Assembly (NCBI GenBank): GCA_964447335.1
Contig: CAYUSA010000002.1
Location: 36,529-100,528 of the forward strand
Direction of reading: 5' to 3'
DNA length: 64,000 nucleotides
From: HRBIN12 sp964447335
GTDB taxonomy: Bacteria; Actinomycetota; UBA4738; HRBIN12
The notes beneath the pieces were generated by a model. The model was not told the DNA's origin and did not search any database. It worked only from the letters and a program-made list of their open reading frames with translations. The position numbers and the translations under genes are program-made. This document shows positions 42,201 to 51,274 of the stretch, piece by piece; within the stretch, counting starts at the first letter, position 1; each line of letters begins with the position of its first letter.

Positions 42201-43352
42201 ATGGCGACCTACGACGTGGCCGTGGTCGGCGCGGGGGTGCACGGCGCGAGCGCCGCGTTCCACCTGGCCCCGCGCGGGGTGCGCACGGTCGTGCTCGACC
42301 CGCGAGGCCCCGCCGGCGGCCCGACCGGCCGCTCGAGCGCGATCTGCCGCGCGTACTACACGAACGCGTTCCTCGCGGACGTCGCGCGCGAGAGCATCGC
42401 GATGTTCCGCGACTTCCCGGAGCACACCGGCCGCGAGAGCGGCTTCCGCCCCACCGGCCTGCTCGTGCTCCACCCGCCGCAGGACGAGGCCACGGTGCGC
42501 GAGGTCGTCCCTCGCCTGAACGCGCAGGGCATCCCGACCGAGCTCCTCACGCCCGAACAGATCCTGGCCGAGTGGCCGGCGTTCGCCCTCGACGACATCG
42601 CGATCGGCGCGCACGAGCTCGACGCGGGATACGCCGACCCGGTGCTCACCACGCAGGGACTGCTCGAGCGCGCTCGCGAGCTCGGCGCCGAGGTCCAGTA
42701 CGGTGCGGCGGTGACCAAGCTCGAGCCGGACGGCAGCGGGTGGGCGGTCGTGGCCGCGGACGGGACGCGGGCCTCGTGCGCGAGGGTGCTGCTCGCGGCG
42801 GGGCCGTGGACGAAGCCGCTCGCCGCCCAGGTCGGCGCCGACCTGCCGCTCACGGTCGAGCGCCACATCGTCGCCACGTTCGCCTGGGGCGGCGCCGCAC
42901 CGATGCCCGCGCACGGCGACCTGCCGAACGGCTACTACTTCCGCCCCGAGGGCGACGAGCTGTTCCTCATGGGCCCGCTCCACGAGGAGCCCAACGTCGA
43001 CCCCGACGACTACCCGGAGGCCCTCGCGGACGCCGAAGGCGCCGACCTGGCCGAACGCGTGGTCCGCCGCGTCCCCGCGCTCGAGCGCGCCGAGACCCGC
43101 GGCGGCTGGGCGAGCCTGTACGACGTGAGCCCCGACTGGCAGCCGGTGATCGGTGAGATCGCGCCCGGCGTCTTCGTCGACGCCGGCACGAGCGGCCACG
43201 GCTTCAAGCTCGCTCCCGCGCTCGGGCGGCACGTCGCCGACCTCGTGCAGGGCGCGCCCGCGGATCCCGGCCTCGAGCAGTTCCATCCCCGCCGGTTCGC
43301 CGAGCACCACGAGCTCGGCGCCGGCTACGGGGAGGCCCGGATCCTCGGCTGA
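42201..43352 (+). CDS. FAD-dependent oxidoreductase (DAO family)
   Basis: A 383-residue D-amino-acid-oxidase-fold protein. VAVVGAGVHGASAAFHLA near 6-23 is the FAD dinucleotide motif, GRSSAICRAYYTN near 48 the isoalloxazine loop, and the C-terminal VDAGTSGHGFKLAPALG the closing FAD loop typical of sarcosine oxidase-beta or glycine oxidase-like members. It should oxidise a secondary amine or D-amino acid, but the substrate is unknown. It is cytosolic and appears to be a single-gene unit followed by a hairpin. Confidence 0.9.
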   Translation: MATYDVAVVGAGVHGASAAFHLAPRGVRTVVLDPRGPAGGPTGRSSAICRAYYTNAFLADVARESIAMFRDFPEHTGRESGFRPTGLLVLHPPQDEATVREVVPRLNAQGIPTELLTPEQILAEWPAFALDDIAIGAHELDAGYADPVLTTQGLLERARELGAEVQYGAAVTKLEPDGSGWAVVAADGTRASCARVLLAAGPWTKPLAAQVGADLPLTVERHIVATFAWGGAAPMPAHGDLPNGYYFRPEGDELFLMGPLHEEPNVDPDDYPEALADAEGADLAERVVRRVPALERAETRGGWASLYDVSPDWQPVIGEIAPGVFVDAGTSGHGFKLAPALGRHVADLVQGAPADPGLEQFHPRRFAEHHELGAGYGEARILG

Positions 43353-43355
43353 GGC

Positions 43356-43372
43356 GAGCGAGATCCTCGCTC
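43356..43372 (+). terminator. Short hairpin after the FAD oxidoreductase
   Basis: GAGCGAG and CTCGCTC form a seven-base stem with a three-base loop, four bases after the stop at 43352. No T tract follows. Confidence 0.45.
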
Positions 43373-43539
43373 CACCGGCGAGGCCGCACCACCGCCGGGC
43401 GCGCGCGCTGGAGTTGCGCCGATATCGCCGGCTGTGGTATGCGCGCCTTGTACGGCATGAGGCGCGGAGGGGGCCGGGCCACACCCGCGCGGGCCGCGAA
43501 CGGTGTCGGCCCTGTCCGGCCCCAGAGGAGGTGGACCCC

Positions 43540-45570
43540 GTGCGCTCACCCTGGTTGCGCGCGACGGCGCGGCTGACGACCATCGCCCTGCTCACGAGCA
43601 TGGTGGTGGTCGGACCACCGGCCTCGGGGCAGGAGAGCCCAGTCGCCCACCTGGACATGGACTACGTCCGGCAGGTGATCGAGGACCTCACGTCGATCGG
43701 CTCGACCGACATGGGCTTCCGGGCGTTCGGAACCCCGCAGGACCAACAGACCGCGCAGTACATCGCCGACGAGATGACGGCGATCGGCCTCGAGGACGTA
43801 GCGCTCGAGCCCGTTACCGGCGACGGCTGGCTCTTCGAGGGTGCATCGGTCATGGTGGGCGGCAAGACGCTCCCCGCCGGCTCCTTCGCCGGCGTCGAGG
43901 GGACCGGGCCCGAGGGTGTCAGCGGCCGGCTCGTGTTCGCCGGCATCGGCTCGTCCCGCGACTACGACCGGCTGGACGTGGACGTCACCGGCAAGATCGT
44001 CCTCGCCTGGTGGAACTCGGACTACGACTGGCCGAACCACATGGCCTACGAGGCGAAGGCCCACGGGGCGGACGCGCTGATCATCGCCTCACCGCCCGGC
44101 GGCAACTATTACCAGGGGAAGGGCGCGCTCGGCAGCTTCGACGCTACGTGCGACCTGGAGTACTGCGCGCCGTTCGTCACGATCAGCACGCGGGCGGCGG
44201 CTCGCCTGGTCGAACGCCTCCAGGCGGGCGAGCGCCTACGCGCGACGGTCGTGCTGAACGCGACGGTCGACCAGGGCGCGACCGGCTACAACACGATCGG
44301 CGTGATCCCCGGCTCCGAGGTCCCCGAGAGGGTGATCGTCCTCAGTGCGCACCACGACGCCTGGTGGTACGGAGCGGTGGACGCCACCTCGGGCGTGGCC
44401 ATGGTCCTCGCGCTCGCCAAGGCCGTGAAGGAAAGCGGCTTCCAGCCGAGGTACACGTGGGTGTTCGCGACCCACACCGGCGAGGAGTACGGGATCGCCG
44501 ACGCCTACTACGACTGGCTGTACGGGGCCTGGTACCGGATCACGACCGCCCACCCCGAGTGGCAGTCGGACGCGGTCGCGTTCCTGAACTGGGAGGGGCA
44601 CGCGCCGCCGTACGAGCTGCGGGTGAACGTCACCCAGGAGCTGAGGGGGTTCGTCGACCGACGGCTCCGCGCGGCGGGCACCCTGCTGCCCAACGGCTAC
44701 GACCTGGTCGAGATCTACTCCTGGAACGAGGCGTGGACCTACGGCGCGGCCGGCGTGCCGTCGCTCACCTTCGCCTCGTTCCCCGAGGAGTACCGGCGCA
44801 ACCTGTACCACACGCAGCTCGACACGGTCGACGTGATCGACTTCGAGGGTCTCGCGCCCGTGTTCGAGGCGGAGGTCGAGCTGCTGCTCGAGCTCGATCG
44901 GCGGGATACTTACCCGCTCTCGTTCGAGCAGAGGATCGGCACGCTGGGGACGAGCCTCGACGAGGACCTGATGGCCCGGTGGGGCTACGACGACACCGCG
45001 CTCGAAGGGGCGCTGGCATCGCTCGAGGCGGCATGGGTGGCGGCCGTCGCGGAGGGTCCCGGCGCCGACGTGACCTGCTACAACGACGCGCTGCGGGAGG
45101 CGACGCGTTCGTCGCTCACCGGCTTCACCGCGCTGTCGGCGTGGGACTACACGATCTACCCGCACGAGCAGGTGCAGAACGACGCGCTGTTCCTCGGCAA
45201 GGCGATCAGTTCGCTCCGGCACGGCGAGTGGAGGCAGGCGATCTGGCGCCTGTGGAGCGTCGCACAGGTGTGGTACGCCTCGCTGCTCTCCCGTGAGACG
45301 TTCCAGATCGAGATGTCGCACCACGCGCCCGACTACCCGAAGCTCGCGTGGGGCGGACAGGGCAAGCTCGCGCCCTACCTGGACCTGTGGAACGTCCACG
45401 CGGCGATCCGCGACAAGGGCAAGGCCGGCGACGCCGACTTCACCGCCGAGATCGCGGAGCTGCGGGCGGCTCGGGAGGCGGAGCTCACGGAGTTCGCCTC
45501 CCGTCTGGACAGCATGCGGGAGGTGATGGGCGCGGTCGCGGTCGAGCTGAACACCGCGGCGGCCTGCTGA
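43540..45570 (+). CDS. Secreted M28 family metallopeptidase
   Basis: A 676-residue exported protein with a signal peptide (LTTIALLTSMVVVGPPASG, cleavage near residue 28). A protease-associated-like insert covers about 90-230. The M28 domain follows with SAHHDAWWYGAVDATSG near 268 (metal His and bridging Asp), THTGEEYGIADA near 310 (catalytic Glu pair), FLNWEGH near 350, and YRRNLYHTQLDT near 420 (last metal His). A 200-residue helical C-terminal region follows. It is probably an aminopeptidase or carboxypeptidase acting outside the cell. The GTG start has GAGGAGG eight bases upstream. Confidence 0.88.
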   Translation: MRSPWLRATARLTTIALLTSMVVVGPPASGQESPVAHLDMDYVRQVIEDLTSIGSTDMGFRAFGTPQDQQTAQYIADEMTAIGLEDVALEPVTGDGWLFEGASVMVGGKTLPAGSFAGVEGTGPEGVSGRLVFAGIGSSRDYDRLDVDVTGKIVLAWWNSDYDWPNHMAYEAKAHGADALIIASPPGGNYYQGKGALGSFDATCDLEYCAPFVTISTRAAARLVERLQAGERLRATVVLNATVDQGATGYNTIGVIPGSEVPERVIVLSAHHDAWWYGAVDATSGVAMVLALAKAVKESGFQPRYTWVFATHTGEEYGIADAYYDWLYGAWYRITTAHPEWQSDAVAFLNWEGHAPPYELRVNVTQELRGFVDRRLRAAGTLLPNGYDLVEIYSWNEAWTYGAAGVPSLTFASFPEEYRRNLYHTQLDTVDVIDFEGLAPVFEAEVELLLELDRRDTYPLSFEQRIGTLGTSLDEDLMARWGYDDTALEGALASLEAAWVAAVAEGPGADVTCYNDALREATRSSLTGFTALSAWDYTIYPHEQVQNDALFLGKAISSLRHGEWRQAIWRLWSVAQVWYASLLSRETFQIEMSHHAPDYPKLAWGGQGKLAPYLDLWNVHAAIRDKGKAGDADFTAEIAELRAAREAELTEFASRLDSMREVMGAVAVELNTAAAC

Positions 45571-45655
45571 GCGACCGGCCGTATCGGGATGCGTGCCGCG
45601 GATCCCCCGAGACCCTGAGCCAGAGCCGTGCCATCATCGGTATCGGAGGTCGGGG

Positions 45656-46396
45656 ATGCTCCGTCTCATCGCGACGCTCCTGGGGACGACGATGATGGTG
45701 CTCGGCGCCATCGCGTGCTCGGGCCCTGAGCCACGACCGGCCGAGGACGAGGTGACCCTCACCGCGGGATCGCCCGCTGCGTCCGCCGGCCACATCGGCG
45801 CGTCCGCCGGGGACATCATCGACCTGCCTGCGCCGCGTACCGACGGCGGCATGTCGCTCGAGGAGGCCCTCGCCGCCCGCCGATCGGCCCGCGAGTTCAC
45901 CGACGAGCCGCTTACGCTCGAGCAGATATCGCAGCTGCTCTGGTCCGCCCAGGGGATCACCGCCGACTGGGGTGGCCGGACGGCGCCCTCGGCCGGCGCC
46001 CTGTACCCCCTGGAGGTGTACGTGGTGACGGCCGACGGCTCGTTCCACTACCTCCCCGACGGTCACCGGCTGTGGGTGATGTCGCGTGGAGACCTGCGAG
46101 CGCCGCTCGCGGAGGCGGCCCTCGGCCAAGCGGCGGTCTCCGAGGCCCCGGCCGTGTTCGTGATCACGGCGGTCTACGCGCGCACGGCCGGCAAGTACGG
46201 CGACCGGGCCGAACGGTACGTGCGCCTCGAGGCCGGCCATGCCTGCCAGAACCTGCTGCTCCAAGCGGTGGCGCTCGGACTCGGGGCGGTTCCGATCGGC
46301 GCGTTCTCCGACACCGAGGTACAGCGCGTGCTCGGGCTGCCCGCCGACCAGGAGCCCCTGTACCTGATCCCGGTGGGCCACCCAGTGCCCGAGTGA
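45656..46396 (+). CDS. Lipoprotein nitroreductase, SagB-type
   Basis: A 246-residue protein. The first 21 residues form a lipoprotein signal with lipobox LGAIAC, then a 40-residue linker, then a nitroreductase-fold domain of the SagB/ThcOx type: RRSAREFTDEPLTLEQISQL near 75, RTAPSAGALYPLEVYVV near 108 and the late GLGAVPIGAFSD. These FMN enzymes oxidise azolines in peptide biosynthesis or reduce nitro compounds. A membrane-anchored exported form is unusual because FMN is normally cytoplasmic. The ATG follows CGGAGG. No azoline-peptide partner genes are nearby. Confidence 0.82.
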   Translation: MLRLIATLLGTTMMVLGAIACSGPEPRPAEDEVTLTAGSPAASAGHIGASAGDIIDLPAPRTDGGMSLEEALAARRSAREFTDEPLTLEQISQLLWSAQGITADWGGRTAPSAGALYPLEVYVVTADGSFHYLPDGHRLWVMSRGDLRAPLAEAALGQAAVSEAPAVFVITAVYARTAGKYGDRAERYVRLEAGHACQNLLLQAVALGLGAVPIGAFSDTEVQRVLGLPADQEPLYLIPVGHPVPE

Positions 46397-46442
46397 GCGC
46401 GAAGCCCGCTCTGCCTGCCAGCTCAGAGCCTCCCGACGCCGG

Positions 46443-47471
46443 TCACGGTGGCGGCGCCAGCTCCGCGCGGACGCCCAGGAGCCTGACCGGTCGGTCCAGA
46501 TCGAAGCGCTCGAGCGCCGCGAGGGCAGCGCGCTCGATGGCCTTCGGGTCCATCGTGGGGCGTTCGAGGGCCACGCCGTGGGTGCTCGTGACGAACGGCG
46601 CGAACCGGACCTTCACGATCACGCGCACGACCGGCCTCCCGTCGGCGCGCAGGTCCCTGGCGAGCTCCCGGGTGAGCTCCTCGACCTCGCGGCGAACGTG
46701 GTCGAGCCCGACGAGGTCCTGCTGGAACGTCCGCTCCCGGCCACGCCCCTTGGGCACGTGGGGCTCGGCGGAAACGGGCGTGCGATCCTCGCCGGTCGCC
46801 AGTCGCCGTAGCCACGGACCGGTGTTCGGCCCGAAGGTCCCGGCGAGCGTCCGCTCATCGGCGTGGGCCAGGCTCCCCACCGTACGGATGCCCAGTACCT
46901 GGAGCTTCCGGGCGGTCTTCTTCCCGATGCCCCACAGGATCTCCGGCGTCAGCCCGCCCATGACCTCGTCCCAGTTCTCGCGGGTCAGCCGGAAGACACC
47001 GGCCGGCTTGCCCAAGCCCGAGGCGATCTTGGCTCGGAGTTTGTTGTCGCCGATCCCGATCGTGCACCATAGCCGCGTCCGCTGCAGGACCGCGCGCTGG
47101 ATCTCGCGGGCGAGCGCTTCGGGGTCGTCGGTATCTGCGTCCATGGATGCCTCGTCCCAGCCGGCGACCTCGACCACGGCGGGGAAGGATCGCAGGGTCG
47201 CCATCACCTCACGAGATGCTGCGAGGTACCTCTCGACGTCCACGGGCAGGAAGACCGCCTCGGGGCACCGCTTGTACGCCGTGCGTCGCGGCATCCCCGA
47301 GCTGATCCCGAACTCGCGCGCTTCGTAGGACGCGGTGGAGACGACGCCCCGCTCGGTGGGGTCGCCCTGGCCCCCGACGACGACCGGCTTGCCGCGAAGC
47401 TCTGGCCTGTGCAGGAGCTCGACGGCGGCGATGAACTGGTCGAGGTCGACGTGGAGCACGAACCGCGTCAT
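46443..47471 (-). CDS. DinB2-like Y-family DNA polymerase
   Basis: A 342-residue Y-family polymerase. Metal ligands are D9 (VDLDQF) and D-E in WDEASMD near 105. VVGG near 46, AKIASGLGKPAGVF near 165 and GIGKKTARKLQVLGI near 198 are the thumb and helix-hairpin-helix parts. The residue at the steric-gate position, normally Phe in E. coli DinB, is Ile14 (DLDQFIAAVE), as in mycobacterial DinB2, which has Leu14. The end lacks a clamp-binding QLxLF motif. It starts at the ATG six bases after CATGCT, again leaderless. Confidence 0.9.
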   Translation of the reverse strand: MTRFVLHVDLDQFIAAVELLHRPELRGKPVVVGGQGDPTERGVVSTASYEAREFGISSGMPRRTAYKRCPEAVFLPVDVERYLAASREVMATLRSFPAVVEVAGWDEASMDADTDDPEALAREIQRAVLQRTRLWCTIGIGDNKLRAKIASGLGKPAGVFRLTRENWDEVMGGLTPEILWGIGKKTARKLQVLGIRTVGSLAHADERTLAGTFGPNTGPWLRRLATGEDRTPVSAEPHVPKGRGRERTFQQDLVGLDHVRREVEELTRELARDLRADGRPVVRVIVKVRFAPFVTSTHGVALERPTMDPKAIERAALAALERFDLDRPVRLLGVRAELAPPP

Positions 47472-47519
47472 GACGCCAGCATGCCTGAACGCACGCCCCA
47501 AGGGGGACATCCGGCGGCG

Positions 47520-48272
47520 TCAGGGCGCGCCGGAGATCGCGACGCCTCGCTCCTCGAGGAGCCGGATCAGCGCGGTGGCGTCTCGGGTGGCCGCTCCCCC
47601 CGTGTCGTTGTTGAAGTATGCGAAGAGCTCACCGTCGGCGAGCGCAGCGATCCGGTCCGCGTAGGCGCGGAGCGTCTGCGGCGGGTACCCGGGCCCGGTC
47701 GGCCGACCTTGGTGGAAGCGGACGTAGGACCACCCGCCGAGGTTCGGGATGATGGTCGAACGGACACCCGGTCGGTCGGCGTGCACGAGTGCCGCACCCG
47801 CCGACCCCAGCGCGGCAGCGACCTCCGGGGCGGACCAGGACGGGTGGCGGAACTCGAACGCCGCACGGAGACCGGCCGGCAGCAGTCGCACGAACGACCG
47901 CAGCAGCTCGGCGTCCGCGGGAAGGTCCGGCGGCAGCTGGAACAAGACCGGACCGAGCTTGGGGCCCGCGCTCCGGAGCGCGGCCCACATCCGTGCGAGG
48001 GGCTCCGCGCAGTCGCGGAGCCGTCGGACGTGGGTGAGGTACCGGCTCGCCTTGAACGCGAACACGAACCCGTCCGGCACCGTTCGTGCCCATCGGGCCA
48101 CGGTCTCGGGGCTCGGGAGCCGGTAGAACGAGCTGTTCACCTCGACCGTCGCGAACCTGCCCGCGTAGTGGGCGAGCCACCCCCGCGTCGGGAGCTCGGT
48201 CGGGTAGAAGCAACCGCGCCAGTCCTCGTACTGCCAGCCGCTCGTCCCCACGAACGCCCTCGCGCCACTCAT
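47520..48272 (-). CDS. DUF72 family protein
   Basis: A 250-residue TIM-barrel-like DUF72 protein. VGTSGWQYEDWRGCFYP near 8-24, VEVNSSFYRLPSPET near 43, FKASRYLTH near 73, GPVLFQLPPDLPAD near 105, FEFRHPSW near 138 and the late YFNNDTGG are all family signatures. The family is widespread and its activity is unknown. A TACGCT box lies 16 bases before the ATG. It is 48 bases from dinB2, on the same strand and upstream of it, so the two may be co-expressed. Confidence 0.9.
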   Translation of the reverse strand: MSGARAFVGTSGWQYEDWRGCFYPTELPTRGWLAHYAGRFATVEVNSSFYRLPSPETVARWARTVPDGFVFAFKASRYLTHVRRLRDCAEPLARMWAALRSAGPKLGPVLFQLPPDLPADAELLRSFVRLLPAGLRAAFEFRHPSWSAPEVAAALGSAGAALVHADRPGVRSTIIPNLGGWSYVRFHQGRPTGPGYPPQTLRAYADRIAALADGELFAYFNNDTGGAATRDATALIRLLEERGVAISGAP

Positions 48273-48288
48273 CGGACACCCCAGCTTC

Positions 48289-48294
48289 AGCGTA
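48289..48294 (-). promoter_or_regulatory. -10 box of the DUF72 gene
   Basis: TACGCT on the minus strand lies 16 bases before the ATG at 48272. Confidence 0.4.
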
Positions 48295-48371
48295 CGGCGG
48301 GCGTGCCCGACCGGTCCTCCCCGCCCGGCTGGCGCGCAGGGCCGGCCTCGCGGCAAGATGGTGACCGAGAC

Positions 48372-49664
48372 ATGGCGAGCACACGCCCCTCGACGACGGT
48401 GGCGGCGACCATCGAGCGGGTCCTCGGACCGGACCTGCCGATCGCGCTCGAGGCCTACGACGGCAGCCGTGTCGGGCCGGATCCGGCCCCGGCGACCCTC
48501 GTCGTGCGCTCCCCCGACGCCATCCGCCGCATCGTGTCCGCGCCGGGCGAGCTCGGGCTCGGTCGGGCGTACGTCGCAGGCGAGCTCGACGTCGAGGGCG
48601 ACGTCTACGCGGCGCTCGGCGCGCTCAGGGAGCGCGTGCCAGAGGCGACGCTCGGCCCCTCCGCCTGGCTCGCGGTCGCAAGGCTCGTCGGCGTCGAGGG
48701 GCTCAGGCGGCTCCCGCCGCCACCGGAGGAGGCGCGCCTCACGGGCATCCGACACTCGAGGGCGCGCGACGCACGGGCCATCGCGCACCACTACGACGTC
48801 TCGAACCGCTTCTACGAGCTCGTCCTCGGACCGTCGATGACGTACTCGTGCGCGCTCTGGCGGAGTCCCGACGTGACGCTCGAGGAGGCTCAGACGGCCA
48901 AGCATGAGCTCGTCTGTCGCAAGGTCGATCTCCGTCAGGGCATGCGGCTGCTCGACGTCGGGTGCGGCTGGGGCGGGATGGTGCTGCACGCCGCCCGTGA
49001 GCACCGTGTGACCGCGGTGGGCGTCACGCTCTCACGGCGGCAGAAGGAGTGGGCGCGGGACGCGGTCGTCGAGGCCGGCCTCGGCGACCGCGTCGAGATC
49101 CGCCTCCAGGACTACCGGGACGTTCGCGACGGCCCGTTCGACGCCATCAGCTCGATCGGCATGTTCGAGCACGTCGGACTGCGGAACCTCGGCCTGTACT
49201 TCCGTCGCCTCCACCGACTGCTCCGCCCGGGCGGGAGGCTGCTGAACCACGGGATCTCCCGGCCGGCGCGGAGGAGCTCGCCGACCCGGTGGCGAACGCC
49301 CGTGACACCCGCACGGCTGCGGCGGAACAGCTTCGTCGACCGCTACGTGTTCCCCGATAGCGAGCTCCACGAGGTCGGCGCGGTGGTCTCGACGATGCAG
49401 GCCGCCGGGTTCGAGGTGCGGCACGTCGAGGGCCTCCGCGAGCACTACGCCCTCACGCTCCGCGCGTGGGTGACGAACCTGGAGCGGCACTGGGAGGAGG
49501 CCGTCGCCGAGGTTGGCCCCGGCCGCGCGAGGATCTGGCGCCTGTACATGGCGGCGTCGGCGCTGAACTTCGAGGCCGGGCGGACCCAGGTGCATCAGGT
49601 GCTCGCCGTCCGCGCCGACCGGGGGCGGAGCGGGGTGCCTCTGCGCCCGACGTTCGAGCCGTAG
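48372..49664 (+). CDS. Cyclopropane-fatty-acyl-phospholipid synthase family methyltransferase
   Basis: A 430-residue CFA-synthase-family enzyme. An N-terminal lipid-binding part of about 130 residues is followed by the SAM domain: HHYDVSNRFYELVLGPSMTYSCA near 139-161, LLDVGCGWGGM near 196, ITLQD-like RLQDYRDV near 238, SSIGMFEHVG near 255 and the late RLYMAASALNFE. These enzymes methylate membrane-lipid double bonds to cyclopropane or branched methyl groups. It is followed by a lower-GC segment, so it marks the left edge of that region. Confidence 0.9.
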   Translation: MASTRPSTTVAATIERVLGPDLPIALEAYDGSRVGPDPAPATLVVRSPDAIRRIVSAPGELGLGRAYVAGELDVEGDVYAALGALRERVPEATLGPSAWLAVARLVGVEGLRRLPPPPEEARLTGIRHSRARDARAIAHHYDVSNRFYELVLGPSMTYSCALWRSPDVTLEEAQTAKHELVCRKVDLRQGMRLLDVGCGWGGMVLHAAREHRVTAVGVTLSRRQKEWARDAVVEAGLGDRVEIRLQDYRDVRDGPFDAISSIGMFEHVGLRNLGLYFRRLHRLLRPGGRLLNHGISRPARRSSPTRWRTPVTPARLRRNSFVDRYVFPDSELHEVGAVVSTMQAAGFEVRHVEGLREHYALTLRAWVTNLERHWEEAVAEVGPGRARIWRLYMAASALNFEAGRTQVHQVLAVRADRGRSGVPLRPTFEP

Positions 49665-49683
49665 GCACGCACTGGAGGGTCGA

Positions 49684-49833
49684 GTGGACCAGAGTAGACA
49701 CTATTCGAACTCCAAGCACGCTCCACCAAGGCTCCTGGACCTCGCGTTGCAACACCGCCACCGACTAGACGACCTCAAGCGGCTATTGGAGGACGCAAGG
49801 AAGGCCACGACAAGCGGGCGTCCCTCACCCTAG
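49684..49833 (+). CDS. Possible small protein (49 residues)
   Basis: GTG at 49684 has GGAGG six bases upstream and opens a 50-codon frame ending TAG at 49831-49833. The product is helical and charged, with LLDLALQHRHRLDDLKRLLE in the middle, suggesting a short amphipathic coiled coil. It overlaps the end of the minus-strand fusion gene by nine bases. Codon use is less GC-biased than in the flanking core genes. No family is recognised and it may be a chance frame. Confidence 0.35.
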   Translation: MDQSRHYSNSKHAPPRLLDLALQHRHRLDDLKRLLEDARKATTSGRPSP

Positions 49834-51189
49834 GAGTTGCTCGCGGACGAAAGCGACGAACCGAGTCATCTCAGAGTCGGAAGTGGCGGGACCTTTCCGT
49901 TCTTCTCGCCAGGCCAATGCGCCTTGGATCAAGTTCGACCACTCGGGGAACTCCTTCTGCGCCCAGAGCGCACCTTCCTTCTTGGACACGTGCGTGCCTC
50001 TTCTGAGTACATGGAGCGACCTGCACAGCGTCAGGACTACGTATGCCTGGCTCTTCGGGCTCCGCGTGTGCCGTACGTCCTGGGTCAACTCCATTGCGTA
50101 GTTCCGGACGGCCCGCACGAACTCCTCCTGGGTAATCGGCGGAATGATCTCCTTCGGCGACGGACCGAACAACGTCACGCCGCCCTCGCGTACGAGATAC
50201 CAGTTCTGCAGCCAATCCTTCAGCGCTTCGTCACCTCGCGTGTGGAATGGCTCACCCGGACTTACGACTACCATGGGAATCCTGGCGGACCGGAACGTTC
50301 TCAGCGCCTTCGCTGGTACGTAAGCGACTTCGACGCGATCTTCCCAATCGCGGTTATCGCGCACAAGGTCCCGGTGCATGGCGAGCAGATCCTCGAACTC
50401 CGCTTCGCTGAGGGCCGCCGAGATGACCGCCAGCAGATCGATGTCGCTGCTCTGAGAATCGAAATCGCCCGACGTGAGCGATCCGTACAGGTACAAACCA
50501 ACCAACTTGTCCTGAAGAATGCGCTGCAACTCGGCGAGCAAGCTCCCCAGTAGAGCGTTCACATCTGGGTACGGCGTTTCCTGCATTGCCTTCTGAGCGA
50601 GGACCACCAAGTGTTCTTCCCCGCCGGAGGTATCGATCTCCTCGGAAAGCACCGTGAACCCGGCCTCTCGGATGAGCTGGAGGTTCCTCTCTCGTCCGTA
50701 GTGGCTCCAGAACATCTTGGTGCCGTGGAAATCCTCCTCGGTCCCTTCCCACTCGCCCGATCCCATCGTCACGAGCAGATACCCGCCCGGGCGTAGAAGC
50801 GTCCAAGCCTTCCGGAGCAGCCCTGCGTGCTCCTCCCGTGGGATGTGGAAGATGGCGTAGAAGGAAACGATGGCGTCGAAGGTCCCGGATGGGAGCGCCA
50901 CGTCGCCCATGTCGCCTTGGATGAACGTCCCGTTTGGGAGAGCCTCCCTCGCGAGTCGGATCTGTTCCTCGGAGACGTGTATACCGGTAACGTCAAATCC
51001 TCTCTTGAGCAGGAAGGCGTCGACCGGCTTGCCGGATCCGCAGCCTAGGTCGAGGACGCGGGCTCCGTTCGCGAGACGTCCTGAGAGATCCTCGAGGAAC
51101 CTCTCGTTCTGAAACTGATCCCGGCTCGCCGCGTAGTCTCTGGCGCAGCTCCCGTAGCCGCGCTTGACGATGCCTCGCTTATCATCCAT
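49825..51189 (-). CDS. Fused SAM methyltransferase - aminoglycoside-adenylyltransferase-like protein
   Basis: A 454-residue two-domain protein. Residues 1-200 are a class I methyltransferase (VLDLGCGSGKPVDAF at 45-59, QGDMGDVALPSGTFDAIVS near 91). Residues 215-454 are a nucleotidyltransferase with LYGSLTSGDFDSQSSDIDLL at 234-253 (metal Asp 249 and 251) and a DUF4111-like helical tail with REGGVTLFGPSPKEIIPPI, the arrangement of AadA-type aminoglycoside adenylyltransferases. Third codon positions are visibly less GC-rich than in neighbours. The start is leaderless behind TACCGT. A drug- or metabolite-modifying role is inferred, not shown. Confidence 0.82.
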   Translation of the reverse strand: MDDKRGIVKRGYGSCARDYAASRDQFQNERFLEDLSGRLANGARVLDLGCGSGKPVDAFLLKRGFDVTGIHVSEEQIRLAREALPNGTFIQGDMGDVALPSGTFDAIVSFYAIFHIPREEHAGLLRKAWTLLRPGGYLLVTMGSGEWEGTEEDFHGTKMFWSHYGRERNLQLIREAGFTVLSEEIDTSGGEEHLVVLAQKAMQETPYPDVNALLGSLLAELQRILQDKLVGLYLYGSLTSGDFDSQSSDIDLLAVISAALSEAEFEDLLAMHRDLVRDNRDWEDRVEVAYVPAKALRTFRSARIPMVVVSPGEPFHTRGDEALKDWLQNWYLVREGGVTLFGPSPKEIIPPITQEEFVRAVRNYAMELTQDVRHTRSPKSQAYVVLTLCRSLHVLRRGTHVSKKEGALWAQKEFPEWSNLIQGALAWREERKGPATSDSEMTRFVAFVREQLLG

Positions 51190-51195
51190 GCGTCC

Positions 51196-51201
51196 ACGGT
51201 A
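51196..51201 (-). promoter_or_regulatory. -10 box, leaderless fusion gene
   Basis: TACCGT on the minus strand ends six bases before the ATG at 51189. The resident promoter architecture is thus also seen in the suspected acquired segment. Confidence 0.5.
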
Positions 51202-51256
51202 AGACGACGCGGGGTCGCCGTACAGAGTGGCAGCGCCCGGACGGCGCACAGGATCT

Positions 51257-51274
51257 AACAAACGGTCGTTGGTT
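51257..51274. promoter_or_regulatory. TetR-operator-like palindrome
   Basis: AAC-AA-ACG-GT-CGT-TG-GTT: three matched arms (AAC/GTT and ACG/CGT) around a two-base centre, 68 bases upstream of the fusion gene. The ACGnnCGT core is common in TetR-family operators. Confidence 0.4.
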
